The notes beneath the pieces were generated by a model. The model was not told where the DNA came from and made no database searches. It saw only the letters and a program-made list of their open reading frames with translations. Below, piece after piece: positions 23,250 through 36,050 of a stretch of DNA of 64,000 nucleotides. Made by a program: the position numbers and the translations under genes. The DNA comes from Prosopocoilus inquinatus (Eukaryota > Arthropoda > Insecta > Coleoptera > Lucanidae), in contig CM069876.1 in the NCBI GenBank assembly GCA_036172665.1, positions 45,849,001-45,913,000 of the forward strand, read 5' to 3'. Numbering within the stretch: position 1 is the first letter of the stretch; the number at the start of each line of letters is the position of its first letter.

Positions 23250-26200
23250 TCGTTAATGTTCGTTTTTTTTAAAATAATTTTCTGGCGTAAAGTTTGTAAA
23301 TCCTGTTAATTTTGAATAGTCCTCCTCCTTTTTTTTGCAAAGTATATCATCCCCGAAGGTAAAATCGCGAGAATTTGGGGGTGCATACAGATCTAAAATC
23401 GCAACATACATGGGAGTTAAGCACTCCAGTGACGTCATTTTTTTCCCCAAACTGATTTACGATGATTTTTTTTTTATTAAGCGCTTCCGTCGAACCAAAA
23501 GGTGATATACGGTTGTTTAAGGTAGAAATTAATGTGTTTCGTGAAGTATATCGCCAATGAAAACCAAATGGCAGGGATTCGAGGATTTATACAGGTCCAA
23601 AATAGCAGTTCGTACGGATGTTGAGCACTATAGGAATGCTATTTGTTCCCCAAATTGATTTACGATGAATTTTTGGAGCGGTTATACCCTTGAAAAGATG
23701 ACGTGTTGTAGTTAGAGGTACAAGTTGATGCTTTTTGTAAAGTATATCGTGAATTAACACAAAATCGCAAGGATTTGGGGTATATACAGATTCAAAATGG
23801 CAAACTGTATAGTGGTTAAGCACTGTAGTGATGTCACTTGCTCCCCAAATTCATTTACGATGAATTTCTGGAGCGGTTATACCCTTGAAAAGATGACGTA
23901 CTGTAGTTAGAGGTACAAATTGATGCTTTTTGTAAAGTATATCGCCAGTACAAACAAAATCGCAAGAATTTGAGGTATGTACAGACTCAAAATGGCAAAT
24001 TGTATGGTGATTAAGCACTGTAGTGACGTCATTTGTTCTCTAATTTGATATACGACAAATTTCTTGAGTGGTCGAAGTCATGGGCATCAGTACATTGTAT
24101 ACCATCGAAATAAAACATGTTGTATTGCAGTTTGAGGTACAAGTTGATGCTTTTTGTAAAGTATATCGTAAATGAACACAAAATATCAAGGATTTGGAGT
24201 ATATACAGATTCAGAATGGCAAATTGTATGGTGGTTAAGCACTGTAGTGATGTCATTTGTTCCCCAAATTGAGTTACGACGAATTTCTTGGGCGGTTAAA
24301 CTCTTGGGCATGAGTATATCGTATACCATCGAAATATAAGATGGTGTATTGTAGTTTGAGGTACAAATAGATGCTTTTTGTCAAGTATATCGTGAATGAA
24401 CACAAAATCGCAAGGATTTGGGGTATATACATATTCAAAACGGCGAATTGTATGGTGGTTAAGCACTGTAGTGACGTCATTTGTTCCCCAAATTGTTTAC
24501 GACGAATTTCTTGGGCGGTTAAACTCTTGGGCATGAGTATATTGTGTACCATCGAAATATAAGATGGTGTATTGCATTTTGAGGTACAAATTGATGCTTT
24601 TTGTCAAGTATATCGTGAATGAATAGAAAATTGCAAGATTTGTGGTATATACAGATCCGAAGTGGTAATTTGAATGAGGGTTAAACACTGCAGTCACATC
24701 ATTTCCATCCGAAATAGATTTACAACGATTTTTTTTGAGCAGGCAGATTCCCGAGCATGAGTATATCGTATGCTATGCAAGTAAAAGATGACGTTTGGTT
24801 GTTTAAGATACAAATTGACGCTTTTTGTTAAGTATTCATCACCGAAGGCAGTATCACGAAGATTTGGGGTATGTACTGATCCAAAATGAAAAATTGTATG
24901 GTAGATAAGCACTGTAGTGACGTCATTTGTTCTCTAATTTGATATACGACCAATTTTTTGAGTGGTCGAACTTTTGGGCATCAGTACATTGTATACCATC
25001 GAAATAAAACATGTTGTATTGCAGTTTTAGGTACAAGTTGATGCTCTTTGTAAAGTATATCGTGAATGAACACAAAATCGTAAGGATTTGGGGTATGTAC
25101 AGACTCAAAATGGCAAATTGTACAGTGGTTAAGCACTGTAGTGATGTCATTTTTTCCCCAAATTGAGTTACGACGAATTTCTTGGGCGGTTAAACTCTTG
25201 GGCATGAGTATATTGTATACCATCGAAATATAAGATGGTGTATTGCAGTTTGAGGTGCAAATTGATGCTTTTTGTCAAGTATATCGTGAATGAACAGAAA
25301 ATTGCAAGATTTGGGGTGTATACAGATCCGAAGTGGTAATTTGAATGAGGGTTAAACACTGCAGTCACATCATTTCCATCCGAAATTGATTTACAACGAT
25401 TTTTTTTGAGCAGGCAGATTCCCGAGCATGAGTATATCGTATGCTATGCAAGTAAAAGATGACGTTTGGTTGTTTAAGATACAAATTGACGCTTTTTGTT
25501 AAGTATTCATCACCGAAGGCAGTATCACGAAGATTTGGGGTATGTACTGATCCAAAATGAAAAATTGTATGGTAGATAAGCACTGTAGTGACGTCATTTG
25601 TTCTCTAATTTGATATACGACCAATTTTTTGAGTGGTCGAACTTTTGGGCATCAGTACATTGTATACCATCGAAATAAAACATGTTGTATTGCAGTTTTA
25701 GGTACAAGTTGATGCTCTTTGTAAAGTATATCGTGAATGAACACAAAATCGTAAGGATTTGGGGTATGTACAGACTCAAAATGGCAAATTGTACAGTGGT
25801 TAAGCACTGTAGTGATGTCATTTTTTCCCCAAATTGAGTTACGACGAATTTCTTGGGCGGTTAAACTCTTGGGCATGAGTATATTGTATACCATCGAAAT
25901 ATAAGATGGTGTATTGCAGTTTGAGGTGCAAATTGATGCTTTTTGTCAAATATATCGTGAAAGAAGAGAAAATTTCAAGATTTGGGGTGTATACAGATCC
26001 AAAGTGGTAATTTGAATGAGGGTTAATAAACTACAGTCACATCATTTCCACCCGAAATTGATTTACAACGATTTTTTTGAGCAGGCAGATTCCCGAGCAT
26101 GAGTATATCATATACTATGCAAGTAAAAGATGACGTTTGGTTGTTTAAGATGCAAATTGACGATTTCTGTAAAGTATTCATCACCGAAGGCAGTATCACG

Positions 26201-26395
26201 AAGATTTGGGGTATGTACCGATCCAAAATGGCAAGTTGTATGGATGTTAAGCACTGAAGTGGTGTGATTTGATCTCCAAATTGATTTACGATGAATTTTT
26301 TGAGCGGTCAAACCCTTGAGCACGAACGTATTGCATACCAAGCTAAAAAGATGATGCGCGGTTGTTTAATGTACAAGTTGGAGCTTTTTGTAAAG
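23250..26395. repeat. ~224-bp satellite, ~14 units, with a 671-bp higher-order repeat
   Basis: Units carry 'aagcactgtagtga(c/t)gtcatttgttc', here written as 'gcactgtagtgacgtcat', plus 'gggcatgagtatat', 'gatgctttttgt' and 'tatatcgtgaatgaac'. Two stretches 671 bp apart (about 24,694-25,223 and 25,365-25,894) are almost identical, which marks a recent three-unit duplication. Minus-strand ORFs of 66-80 codons repeat with the same offset and are shadows. Confidence 0.9.
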
Positions 26396-26401
26396 TGTAT
26401 G

Positions 26402-26462
26402 AAAGATGAAGGCAATACCGGACTGTACATACTCAATACTCTTGGTATTGCCTTCATTTGTC
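26402..26462. repeat. Short hairpin-forming inverted repeat
   Basis: 'gatgaaggcaatacc' (from about 26,405) is followed about 35 nt later by 'ggtattgccttcat', giving about 14 bp of perfect pairing. It sits at the right edge of the 224-bp satellite. Confidence 0.6.
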
Positions 26463-26479
26463 ATATATTTTCATATCTA

Positions 26480-27530
26480 AAACGGTAATTTGTACTGGGG
26501 TGGACACATGTCTCCTCTTTTAATGATGCTCTCCGTTTATCTCAGCGTCTAGGATTCTCGCTTTTTTCCTCATAGTTTCTTCTTCTTCTACCCAGTCACT
26601 CAACATTGCTTTTTCTACCTTCTTTGACATTTTGCCTGTTTTCATTATTCTTCATCCGTTCTGCTCCTAACCGGCAGGGCACTTACTTTGAAGCACCCTA
26701 TACGTAGGTGTTTTAAGATTTATTTATTTTTTTTTTGTTTTGATGGCCCTAATTGTTTCGTAACTTCTGGTTTTCTTTATTTTCGTTTCGGAAACGTCTC
26801 CCGCAAGCATCTTATTATTTTTTTCCAGGTAAGGTACAACATAATACTTATAACTTACGATGATGATGAGTCATTAGCTGCATTTACTTTGTATAAACCG
26901 TGTTTTTCGTCGTTATCTGCACAAATAAATAAAACGAATTGTTGTACAATCAGTCATTGGGCTATTCGAGTTATGAAACGCGGAGTATTTGTTTTCTATT
27001 CGCAGACTAGATAAGGGGATAATTTAAATCTATAAATTTCACAGCAAAAAGTAATTTCTTATAATATTTTAGATAAGCAAGTCAAAGTTTTAAATTAACT
27101 ATTTTCATCATCCTATCCTCCAAACTTGTTTGAATTCATAAATTACAATCGGAAATACCAACAGTAAGCGGAGCAGTACAAAATTTACTGTTATAGTATA
27201 CAGGGTGTCCCACGACGCAATCGTCGTAGCTTACAGGTCGCAGTTTGTCATTAAAAAAAATTAGTTTAAATTAAAATTCAGAAAGAAACAAGTTCATTTT
27301 TTTTAATTTGATTAAATTTTTTAATAACTTTTAAAAATACATAACTGCATTAGTATTTGAGGTTAAAAGTCAATTGAGAACGTTGTAAAAATATTATTTC
27401 ATAATAGTATTATTTCATAAACAAATAAAAGAAAAAAAGTTCAACGTTTAGCATTGAAAGCAACGACTAGAAACAACGCGCAGATAACAGAGAAATGCGC
27501 CCTAGAAATTTTCCGAACATTTTCTTTTCG
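26480..27530. other. AT-rich intergenic sequence, nothing recognised
   Basis: No conserved ORF, RNA or repeat is seen. Short frames here, including one of 108 codons at 26,688-27,014, are Phe-rich and lack any family signature. Confidence 0.4.
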
Positions 27531-27533
27531 GTG

Positions 27534-27558
27534 CGATAAGCGAAGACACGTTATAAAT
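27534..27558 (+). promoter_or_regulatory. GATA site and TATA box of the mucin-like gene
   Basis: CGATAAG (27534-27540) lies 11 bp before TATAAAT (27552-27558), which is 61 bp before the ATG at 27620. Confidence 0.7.
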
Positions 27559-27619
27559 ACCCCCACGGAAGAAACGATTTTGCTCACTTGCTTGTGAAAA
27601 TACCGTCAGTGCGTGCAAC

Positions 27620-30600
27620 ATGAAAGGTAAAGTAGGTAAAGTCTTAAGTTAATTTAAATTCAACTTCCTTCGAACGGAACAGCAAATTATTTTTGGCCTC
27701 TTACATAATTTTTTTCTTCTGAAATAAAAGAAGTGACAAAAAACTGTCAAAAAGAAATCGTGCGCCGCGATTCCCCCTTCTGGTTTAACGTAATATCGAA
27801 TGGCTCAATAAAATACAATTTTTTTTTTAATTGGAAGTCTCCATCTGCCTACTTTTTGCTTTTAAGCTAGAATACAGGATCAACGATTCTATAAAAAAAA
27901 CAAAAATGGAAGTAAAAAGTTTTTTTAATCTCGAACCGATTCGCTATCGATTAATAGAATTATGAAAGGATTAATAGCTGTTAAACGATAGCGAAACGTT
28001 GAGCGTATTTCGTTTCATAATTCTGTCCGGTTCGAGATTTAAACAAAAAAATTTTTACTTACATTTCTCATCGGGCAAGAATCAACTTCATTTATAAACA
28101 AAAAGAAAAAAAAAGACAACACTAATGAAAAGCGCCAAACTGCCAAAAAAATTCGTGTGCTGCGATCACCCCTTCTAGATTAACGTAATATCGAATGGCT
28201 CAATAAAATACAATTATTTTTTTTTAATTGGAAGTCTCCATCTGCCTACTTTTTGTTTTTTTTATTACTGTTCGTGTCCATACGCGTTCGTACTCACAAC
28301 ACCTTCTCTTCCAGATATTTTTTTTCCTAAATGCATTTGCCACCATCCCATTTGACTTTGGTTGGTTTATTCCAGCAAATATTAATTAATTAATTAAATC
28401 AAATAAACAAATAAATCGATACTATTTGTACCGTCGATACTTTGGATGATTGGAAAAGGATGGCTCAATAACATACGACAGGAATGTCAACAAACACGAG
28501 ATTTTCTTTTTTTTTTATTGGAAGTCTCTGTCTGCCTACATCATCTTCTTATTAAGACACGCAGACGCCTTTTATTTCGTTTATTACTTATTATTTTGGT
28601 ATTACGTCCTGGCATCAATTTAAATAATTTGATTTTTTTAAATTAATTCTAAAAACCGAAAGATAAAAAAAAAATCATTTGTAAAATCGCTTTGATTTTA
28701 TTAGAACTTTTTAGTTCAGCGCAAAGCCTTTTCTTTGAGATCTTTCGAAAGGGTTGGTTCAACCAAAAGTGATACGATAAGTAATTCTTTAAATTGAGAG
28801 GCTCTATCTGCCTACTTTAACCAAAAACGGATACGCAAGACATTTTCTGTTTATTGAAAGACTCCATCTGCCTACTTCGTTTTAACTAAGACATTCAGTT
28901 ACACTGATGAATTTTATTTTTTTAAGGTATTGGGCAGGGCCAGTTTTATCACAATCTTATCCTTGTTTCTAAGTAAAGATTCAGTTCCTATTTAAATAGT
29001 TTTATTTATTATGCCGATGACTAAGACTTAAACCAATTCGTAAAGAAAAATAAATTCCTCAATTAAACAGATACTTGGAGCAACTCAATGCAAAATCTTT
29101 CTTGAGTAATTTGAGTAATCAAACCTAAAAAAATTGATGAAATTTTCAATTAATTAAAATTGGAAGTCTCAATTCGCCTACTTCATGTTTTTAATATTGT
29201 GCTGATTACGATTACGTCACATCTACGAAGACATCTTACTTGGTTATTTTAAGAAAATAATTTTCGTTTTAGTTGGCAGGTAATTGAAAAGAATACGTAA
29301 CACAATTTTCAAAACTGGAAGCCTCTATCTGCCTACTTTTTGTTTGTGATCCTATCATCAAACGAAAAAAAAATTGAGTTTTTGATCGACCTTAGAAAAT
29401 AGAAAAGAATCTCGCTTTCTTTTGTTTTGTTTAATCCTGCAGCCCTCTCCGGCGTCGGAATTGACCTCACCCTTAACCAGGGCCGGATCTAGGGTTTTCG
29501 GCGGCCTTTTTATCCGATGGTAATGTACACTATCAAATTTAAGTCCGGTATTATTGCTTACTTTGTTTAAACGAGTTCTTTTGTCGCTCTTGTTCGAATT
29601 AATTATTCCAGTTTCTTTTTATTGATTTTTCATTTTTCCCTTGATTTTTTGTGTTTATTTTCATTATTTGTTTTCGTTTTATTTTCTCCTTTTATCGAAT
29701 TATCATCCTGCAAGTTAGTGTTGCTGTTTTTTTTTTTTTAAATTGTTTTCGCGTTCCACTGGAAAATCGTCTATTTTCTTTTATTTTTTGCTTACCATGT
29801 GCTTCACGTTTCGATTTTTTTTTTGTTTGTCTTCTTTTACTTTTTTATATTTTTCTTGGTTTCTTTTGTTTCTTTTTGTCGAAATATTGTTTAATAACGC
29901 ACTTTTTGTTTATGTTGACATCAAGAAGGCTGCGAATGGTGCGCTTAAATCTGAAATCTACAAAGACAGCACTCTGGACGTCAAATTAAAAAAAGAAAAC
30001 ACGTTGTAGACAATATTTCGACAAAAGAAACAAAAAAACACGTTGACTTCATTTTTAGTTTTAGTTTTTTTCTTGACATCTTTTTAAAATAATTTTCAAA
30101 TTTCATCTTTCGTACGTTTTTCTTTTACTGTATTTGTTTCCTTCCAGTGATTCTTAATTTCTCGTTAGGTTTTTTATTATTCGATTTTTTTTTTTAGCCG
30201 AAGAATAGTTGATTACCTTTCGTTTGTACCTCGACCTATCATCGTCTTTCCTTCATTTTCTTTGCTTATTCGCTTTTGTTTTTCTTTTTCTTTTATCGAG
30301 CTTATGTTTCATGTGCCATTGTCGTTATTTGCATTTTAATTTTTCGTTTGTTTTCCTGTCAATTTTCTTTTTTATATCTTTTAAAGAGCGCCCCACCGTA
30401 ACTTTTTTTTTGTTTTTCATGTCCCATTGACGTTATTTGCAATTTAATTTCTCGTTTGGTTTCCTGTCAATTTTTTTTATAACTTTTAAACAGCGCCCCA
30501 CCGTAACCGTTTTCTTTTTTTGTTTTTCGTTCATCTTTCTCGTTGTTTTTTCCTTCATTCATTTGTTCTTCCTGCAAGTTTTCTTCGCTTTTCGTTAGTG

Positions 30601-32370
30601 TTGTTGTTTTTTTCTTTTTGTTTATAAATGAAGTTGATTTTTGCCCGATGAGAGACGTACGTAAAAAGTTTTTTTCTTAAATCTCGAACCGGACAGAATT
30701 ATGAAAGGAAATACGCTCAACGTTTCGCTATCGTTTAACAGCTATTAATCCTTTCATAATTCTATTAATCGAGAGCGAAACGTTGAGCGTACTTCCTTTC
30801 ATAATGCTGTCCGATTCGAGATTAAAAAAAAAATTTTTACTTCCATTTTTGTTTTTTATAGAATCGTTGAACCTGTATTATAAGTTTATTACTAATTCGT
30901 TCTCACACTCTTTTGTTTGTTTGTTTTTTTCGACGTTGGACGCCCCCCAAAATTGGAGTCCACACGCCCGCCCCTTCATCCAGCCCTGCTCTTAATGATG
31001 CTTTCCGACTCCATCTCAGACTTTTGAATTTTCGTTTTCTTTTTTTCTCATTCTTCTACCCAATCAGTTTGTCTTTGATTCTCGTCGTTTTTTTAACTTT
31101 GCTTGATTTCATTTTCTTCATCAATTTTATATTTTCGTGTTCCAACTCAATTCCATTCATTTTTCATTTTTTCATTCACTTTTAAACAGATGGTTGGGAA
31201 AGGAGTTTTCTTCTGACCAACGACCTTCATTATGAGTGTGTCCCGTTCGCGAACGAAATAGGTACGAATTCTTCAATGTCCAAACAACTGCGTCACTGAT
31301 CTTGTGAAGTGTGAATTCTCAAAAAAGGTGTGAATTTTGAAAAATTTCCAAACGCCATCTAGCACATTTCTCAGGCCCTTCAAAATCAAAAACGAATTGT
31401 TTTTTTTTCTTTTGTTTCAGAACTCTCGAAGGTTTGCTTCGTCGTCGGAGTTTGTTTGGCCAACGTGATCGCCGGAGGTAAGGATCATTAAAGAAAAAAA
31501 AAAACCTGTTGATTGCTATCACCTATCACTTAAGTGCGGAAACAGACGAAGCCAAACAAACAATTTAGGCGCATCATTGATCCAGCCGGAAACGCGAAAC
31601 ATTAAAAAACATGTGACGATCGAAATCAAATAGGCCGGAGGATCTTACGTACCTACCCACTTTGATTCATATCTGGGACTTAAAACGGCGACACACGCGT
31701 CTTATTTTCTTATCGATCGCACAGCGAAAATAATTTCATTGATAAGTTTTTTTTTTTTTGGTATCGTTTTATATTTTTAGAATCTTGGTCGGTTTTGCTG
31801 CGCACCCATTCGATTTACAGCAGAAGGAACTTCACGTATAATTCCAGCAGCACCACGGAACCAACTCCCACCGCCTCTGCCACCAATCTCAATCTCACGG
31901 AGACCAGTTCGAATACCACGGAATCATCCACTGAAACGACCAGTGTAGCCAACTTGACCAGCAGCACAGGTTTGAGTCAGCAAAACGCGACGGGTTCCAC
32001 CGCCCAAGACCTTGGAGTATCATCAACATCCACATTATCTTCCTCTTCCTCCTCGTCGTCCTCCACCAGTTCTGATTCTGGGCTTTCGAGAATTTCCAGG
32101 AGGAGAATCAACTCTACTAAATCATCGCCGTTGTTGGATAGGGATTGGAAAGGGATTAATAGGGAAGCAACCACTCAAAGCAGCGTCAGTTCTGAGTCAT
32201 CCAGTACGTCAGCAACCATAAACCTGAAACTTCCCACCGATTCTGGAAGCAATTCCAGCAGCTCTGTTGCCATTACAAATGCAACCAGTGACAGTATCCC
32301 GACTGACAACTCAACCAAGACAGGGGGGGCGGTTGATTCGTCATCAATCAGGACAATCAGCTTCGACTAG
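27620..32370 (+). CDS. Secreted Ser/Thr/Asn-rich mucin-like protein, 217 aa
   Basis: Proposed exons: 27620-27626 (ATGAAAG), 31421-31477 and 31781-32370, phase 1 introns of 3.8 kb and 303 bp, stop TAG 32368-32370. The start MKELSKVCFVVGVCLANVIAG is a signal peptide. The mature chain begins ESWSVLLRTHSIYSRR and then becomes rich in Ser, Thr and Asn, with many N-x-S/T sequons (NFTYNSSST, NLTET, NATGS) and a run of ten serines. A basic patch, SRISRRRINSTKS, could be a processing site. No domain is recognised; composition suggests a densely O- and N-glycosylated mucin-like protein. The micro-exon plus signal-exon layout matches its four neighbours. The long first intron is the weakest link. Confidence 0.72.
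27866..28090. repeat. Left arm of an inverted repeat pair inside the intron
   Basis: Reverse-complement match to 30,640-30,878. Shared blocks include 'ctcgaaccg', 'attatgaaaggattaatag', 'aaacgatagcgaaacgttg' and 'atagaatcgttga' in reverse. This arm has lost part of the foldback element kept in the right arm. Confidence 0.75.
30681..30822. mobile_element. 142-bp foldback (palindromic) element
   Basis: Arms 30681-30729 and 30774-30822 are reverse complements at 46 of 49 positions around a 44-bp centre. Each starts 'atctcgaa(c/t)cggacag'. A decayed copy in opposite orientation lies at about 27,935-28,045. It looks like a hairpin MITE with no coding capacity. Confidence 0.75.
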
Positions 32371-32480
32371 ATTCTGCGAAGCTAGAGCCACGCTATTCAT
32401 ATTATTGTAATTTTTTTTAACTGTTAGGTTTGGGTTAAATATATTAATTAGAGTATAAAAGAAAAATGTAATAAAATTTT
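32371..32480 (+). other. 3' UTR of the mucin-like gene with AATAAA
   Basis: A short AT-rich 3' UTR follows the stop codon, with a canonical AATAAA at 32470-32475. Confidence 0.6.
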
Positions 32481-32749
32481 GCAAAAGAAAGTAGGAGTAT
32501 TTTTTTATAAAAAAAAAGAAAAAATATATCCAGCAGTAGAACCACGAGAGTAGAAATAATTTTCTTTTTTTGGAAACTTCTTAGTGATAGTATGTATGTA
32601 TTTTCTTGTGAAAGATTTTTCTTTCGAACAAAAAGCAAAAACTAAGAAGGAATGGATTTATAGCATTTAAAAATTATAATAGAAAGCATAAAAGTCTAGA
32701 ATCCAAGGTGAGGGGAGGTGGACGATTCATTTACTTTCATCACCAATGC

Positions 32750-35300
32750 GTTTTCTTCTTCTTCTTCTTCTTTTCAGAAGTCGAATTTAGGATTTCGTTT
32801 CTTTCCCCATCATCCATTCTCCCCTGAGCCATTCTCCCGGAACCATTTGGTTCATTGAAGTTTCTTTTTCCGTTTTCCCCAGCTCAACTCTCGGGTTTTC
32901 CCGAAAGGAAAGAGTATAGCAAAGAGGAGTGGAAGGTCTTTAACTTTCCCAAGGTCGACAAAAGCTATTGAAGAAGGCTTTTCAACTCTCCTCGAAATGA
33001 AATTTATTTAATTTGGTTTTCTGAAGGCCCCATTTGTCCAAAAGGACTTTTCGTCCGGAAGCTTTTTAGGGATCTATTCAAAGAATATTGAAAAAAAAAA
33101 ACTTAAACGAAAGAATACAAGATGAAAAAATAGAACCAAGAGGTCGATAAAAACTATTGAAGAGGGTTTTAAACTCTCCTCGCAACGAAGGCTTCTCTGG
33201 TGGCCCAAGGAATGAGATTTAGGATTTCTTTTCTTTCTCTATTCCTCTCCTCGCAAAGAAGATTGGCTTCTCTGGTTCTCTGTTGGCCCTAGAAGTTAGA
33301 TTTAGGATTTCTTTTATTTCTCTATCCGTTCTCTCCAAACCATTCTCCCGGAACAATTTGGTTCATTGAAGTTTATCTTCCATTCTCCCAGCTCAACTCT
33401 ACCACTGACGAAAGGAAAGAACAGAGCAAAGAGGAATGGAAGGTCTTTAACTTTCCAAGGTCGATAAAAGCTATTGAAGAAGGCTTTTGGACTCTCCTCG
33501 AAATGAAGTTTTCGATGTAATTTGGTTCCCTGAAGGCGCCCCATTTGTCCAAAAGGGCTTTCGCGGCGTTTTCTTCCGGAAGCTTTTTAGGGATCTATTC
33601 AAAGAATATTGAAAAAAACTTAAACGAAAGAATAGAAGAGGAAAGAGTAGAACAAAGAAATCGATGAAAGCTATTGAAGAAAGGTTTTAAACTCCCTTGG
33701 CAATGAAGATTTCGGCACAATCGGCTTCTCTGGTGGCCCAAGGAGTGAGATTTAGGATTTCTTCTCTTTTTCTATCCGTTCTCCCCCAAAAACATTCTCC
33801 CTGAACAATTTGGTTCATTGAAGTTTTTCTTCCGTTCTCCCCAGCTCAACTCTATCACTGACGAAAGGAAAGAACAGAGCAAAGAGGAAAGAAAGGTCTT
33901 TAACTTTTCAACGTCGATGAAAGCTACTGAAGAAGGCTTTCGGACTCTCCTCGAAATGAAATTTTCGACGTATTTATTTAATTTGGTTCCATGAAGGCAC
34001 CCCGTTTGTCCAAAAGGGTTTTCGCAGAGTTTTCTTCCGGAAGCCTTTTAGGGATCTATTCAAATAATATTTTTAAACTCTCCTCGCAACGAGGATTTCG
34101 GAATAATTGGCTTCTCTGGTGGCCCTAGAGGTCAGATTTACGATTTCTTTTCTTTCTCTATTCCTTCTTCCCAAACCATTCTCCCTGAACCATTTGGTTC
34201 ATTGGAGTTTTTCTTCCATTCTCCCCAGCTCAACTCTACCAGTGACGAAAGGAAAGAACAGAGCAAAGAGGAATGGAAGGTCTTTAACTTTCCAAGGTCG
34301 ATAAAAGCTATTGAAGAAGGCTTTCGGACTCTCCTCGAAATGAAGATTTCGATGTATTTATTTAATTTGGTTTTCTGAAGGCACCCCATTTGTCCACAAG
34401 GGCTTTTATAGACTTTTCTTCTGGAAACTTTATAGGGACCCATTCAAAGAATGCTAACAAAAAGAACTTAAACGAAAGATTAGAAGAGGAAAGAGTAGAA
34501 CAAAGAGATCGATAAAAGCTATTGAAGAGAGGTTTTAAACTCTCCTCGCAATGAAAATTTCGGCATAATTGACTTCTCTGTTGGTCCAAGGAGGGAGATT
34601 TAGGATTTCTTTTCTTTTTCTATCCGTTCTTCTCCAAAACATTCTCCCTGAACCATTTGGTTCATTGAAGTTTTTTTTTCTTTCCGTTTTCTCCAGCTCA
34701 ACTGTAACATAATCTTCCTTGGCGTTTCCCCGAGAAGGAAGAATAGAGGAAAAAGGAATGGAAGGTTTTCAACTTTCCAAGGTCGATGAAAGCTATTGAA
34801 GAAGGCTTTTGAACTCTCCTCGAAATGAAGATTTCGATGTATTTATTTGATTTGGTTTCCTGAAGGCGCCCCATTCGTCCAAAAGGGCTCCTGCAGAGTT
34901 TTCTTCCGGTAGCTTTTTAGGGATCTATTCAAATGATATTGAAAAAAACTTAAACGAAAGAATAGAAGAGGAAAGAATAGAACCAAGAGGTCGATGAAAG
35001 CTATTAAAGAAGACTTTGAACTCTCCTCGAAATGAAGATTTCGATTTGTTTATTTAATTTGCTTTCCTGGAAGCCCCATTTGTCCAAAAAGGCTTTTGCA
35101 CAGGGAACTTTATAGGGACCCATTCAAACAAAGTTAAAAAAAAAACTTAAACGAAAGAATAGAGGAGAATAGAAAAGGGTTTTAAAGTCTCTTCGAAATG
35201 AAGATTTCGACGTAATTTGTTTCTCTGGTGGACCCAGTGGTCCAAAGGCACTCTCGCAGAGTTTTCTTCCGGAAGCTTTCTTGAGACATTTTCAAGTACA
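32750..35300. repeat. ~450-bp tandem repeat, about 5 units
   Basis: Units share 'tttaggatttctttt', 'ccatttggttcattgaagtt', 'cccagctcaactct', 'ggtctttaactttcc' and 'cttccggaagctttttaggg'. The 'ttcattgaag' landmark falls near 32,851, 33,361, 33,811, 34,200 (diverged) and 34,661. Both-strand ORFs of 65-100 codons are shadows. Confidence 0.85.
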
Positions 35301-35529
35301 GAACAGAAAGCCAGAATTGCGCAAGACGAGGATAAAAAAAGAGACAAAACAGTTGAGAAGGATGCGGAAGAGATAGGCATCAAGATTGATCGTCTTTCTG
35401 AATTTTTCTTTTTTTTTTTTGGGGAGTACGTCATAAGAACCCCTACCAAAATTTTGACCATTTTTAAGTAAGTACCTCTTTTGATTTTACATACCTCTAG
35501 AGATATGCATTGCGGCTTTTTTTATTAAG

Positions 35530-36050
35530 AAGAAGAAGAACAATCTAAGGAGAAGAGGAGGAAGACGATTGGAAAGAGAATTAAGAAAACTAATTTAAGG
35601 AGAAGAGGAGGAAGACGATTGAAAACAGAATTAAAAAGAAAACCAATCTAAGGAGAAGAGGAAGAAGACTATTGGAAACAGAATTAAGAAGAAAGCCAAT
35701 CTAAGGACAAGAGGAGGAAGACGTTTGGAAACAGAACTAAAAAGAAAAACAATCTAAGGAGAAGAGGAAGAAGACTATTGGAAGCAGAATTAAGAAGAGA
35801 AACAATCTAAGGAAAAGATGAGGAAGACGATTAGAAACAGAATTAAAAAGAAAACCAATCTAAGGAGAAGAGGAAGAAGACTATTGAAAACAGAATTAAG
35901 AAGAAAGCCAATCTAAGGACAAGAGGAGGAAGACGTTTGGAAACAAAATTAAAAGGAAAACCAATCTAAGGAGAATAGGAAGAAGACTATTGGAAACAGA
36001 ATTAAGAAGAGAAACAATCTAAGGAGAAGAGGAGGCAGACGTTTGGAACC
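35530..36050. repeat. 53-bp purine-rich minisatellite, ~10 copies
   Basis: 'caatctaaggagaagagga' recurs at about 53-bp spacing (about 35,540; 35,590; 35,642; 35,695; 35,750; 35,806; 35,859; 35,911; 35,962; 36,019), with 'gaaacagaattaagaag' in each unit. Confidence 0.85.

Larger units (their letters stand above)
27627..31420 (+). other. First intron of the mucin-like gene, repeat-rich
   Basis: It contains seven irregular copies of 'tggaagtctc(c/t)atctgcctac' (about 27,833; 28,234; 28,519; 28,797; 28,855; 29,160; 29,318), an inverted repeat pair (27,866-28,090 and 30,640-30,878) and long T-rich tracts. No internal exon is supported. Confidence 0.55.

Noticed and set aside
24029..26341. Repeated 66-80 codon minus-strand ORFs
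   Set aside because: They recur with the satellite period, including the 671-bp offset, and lack codon or domain signatures.
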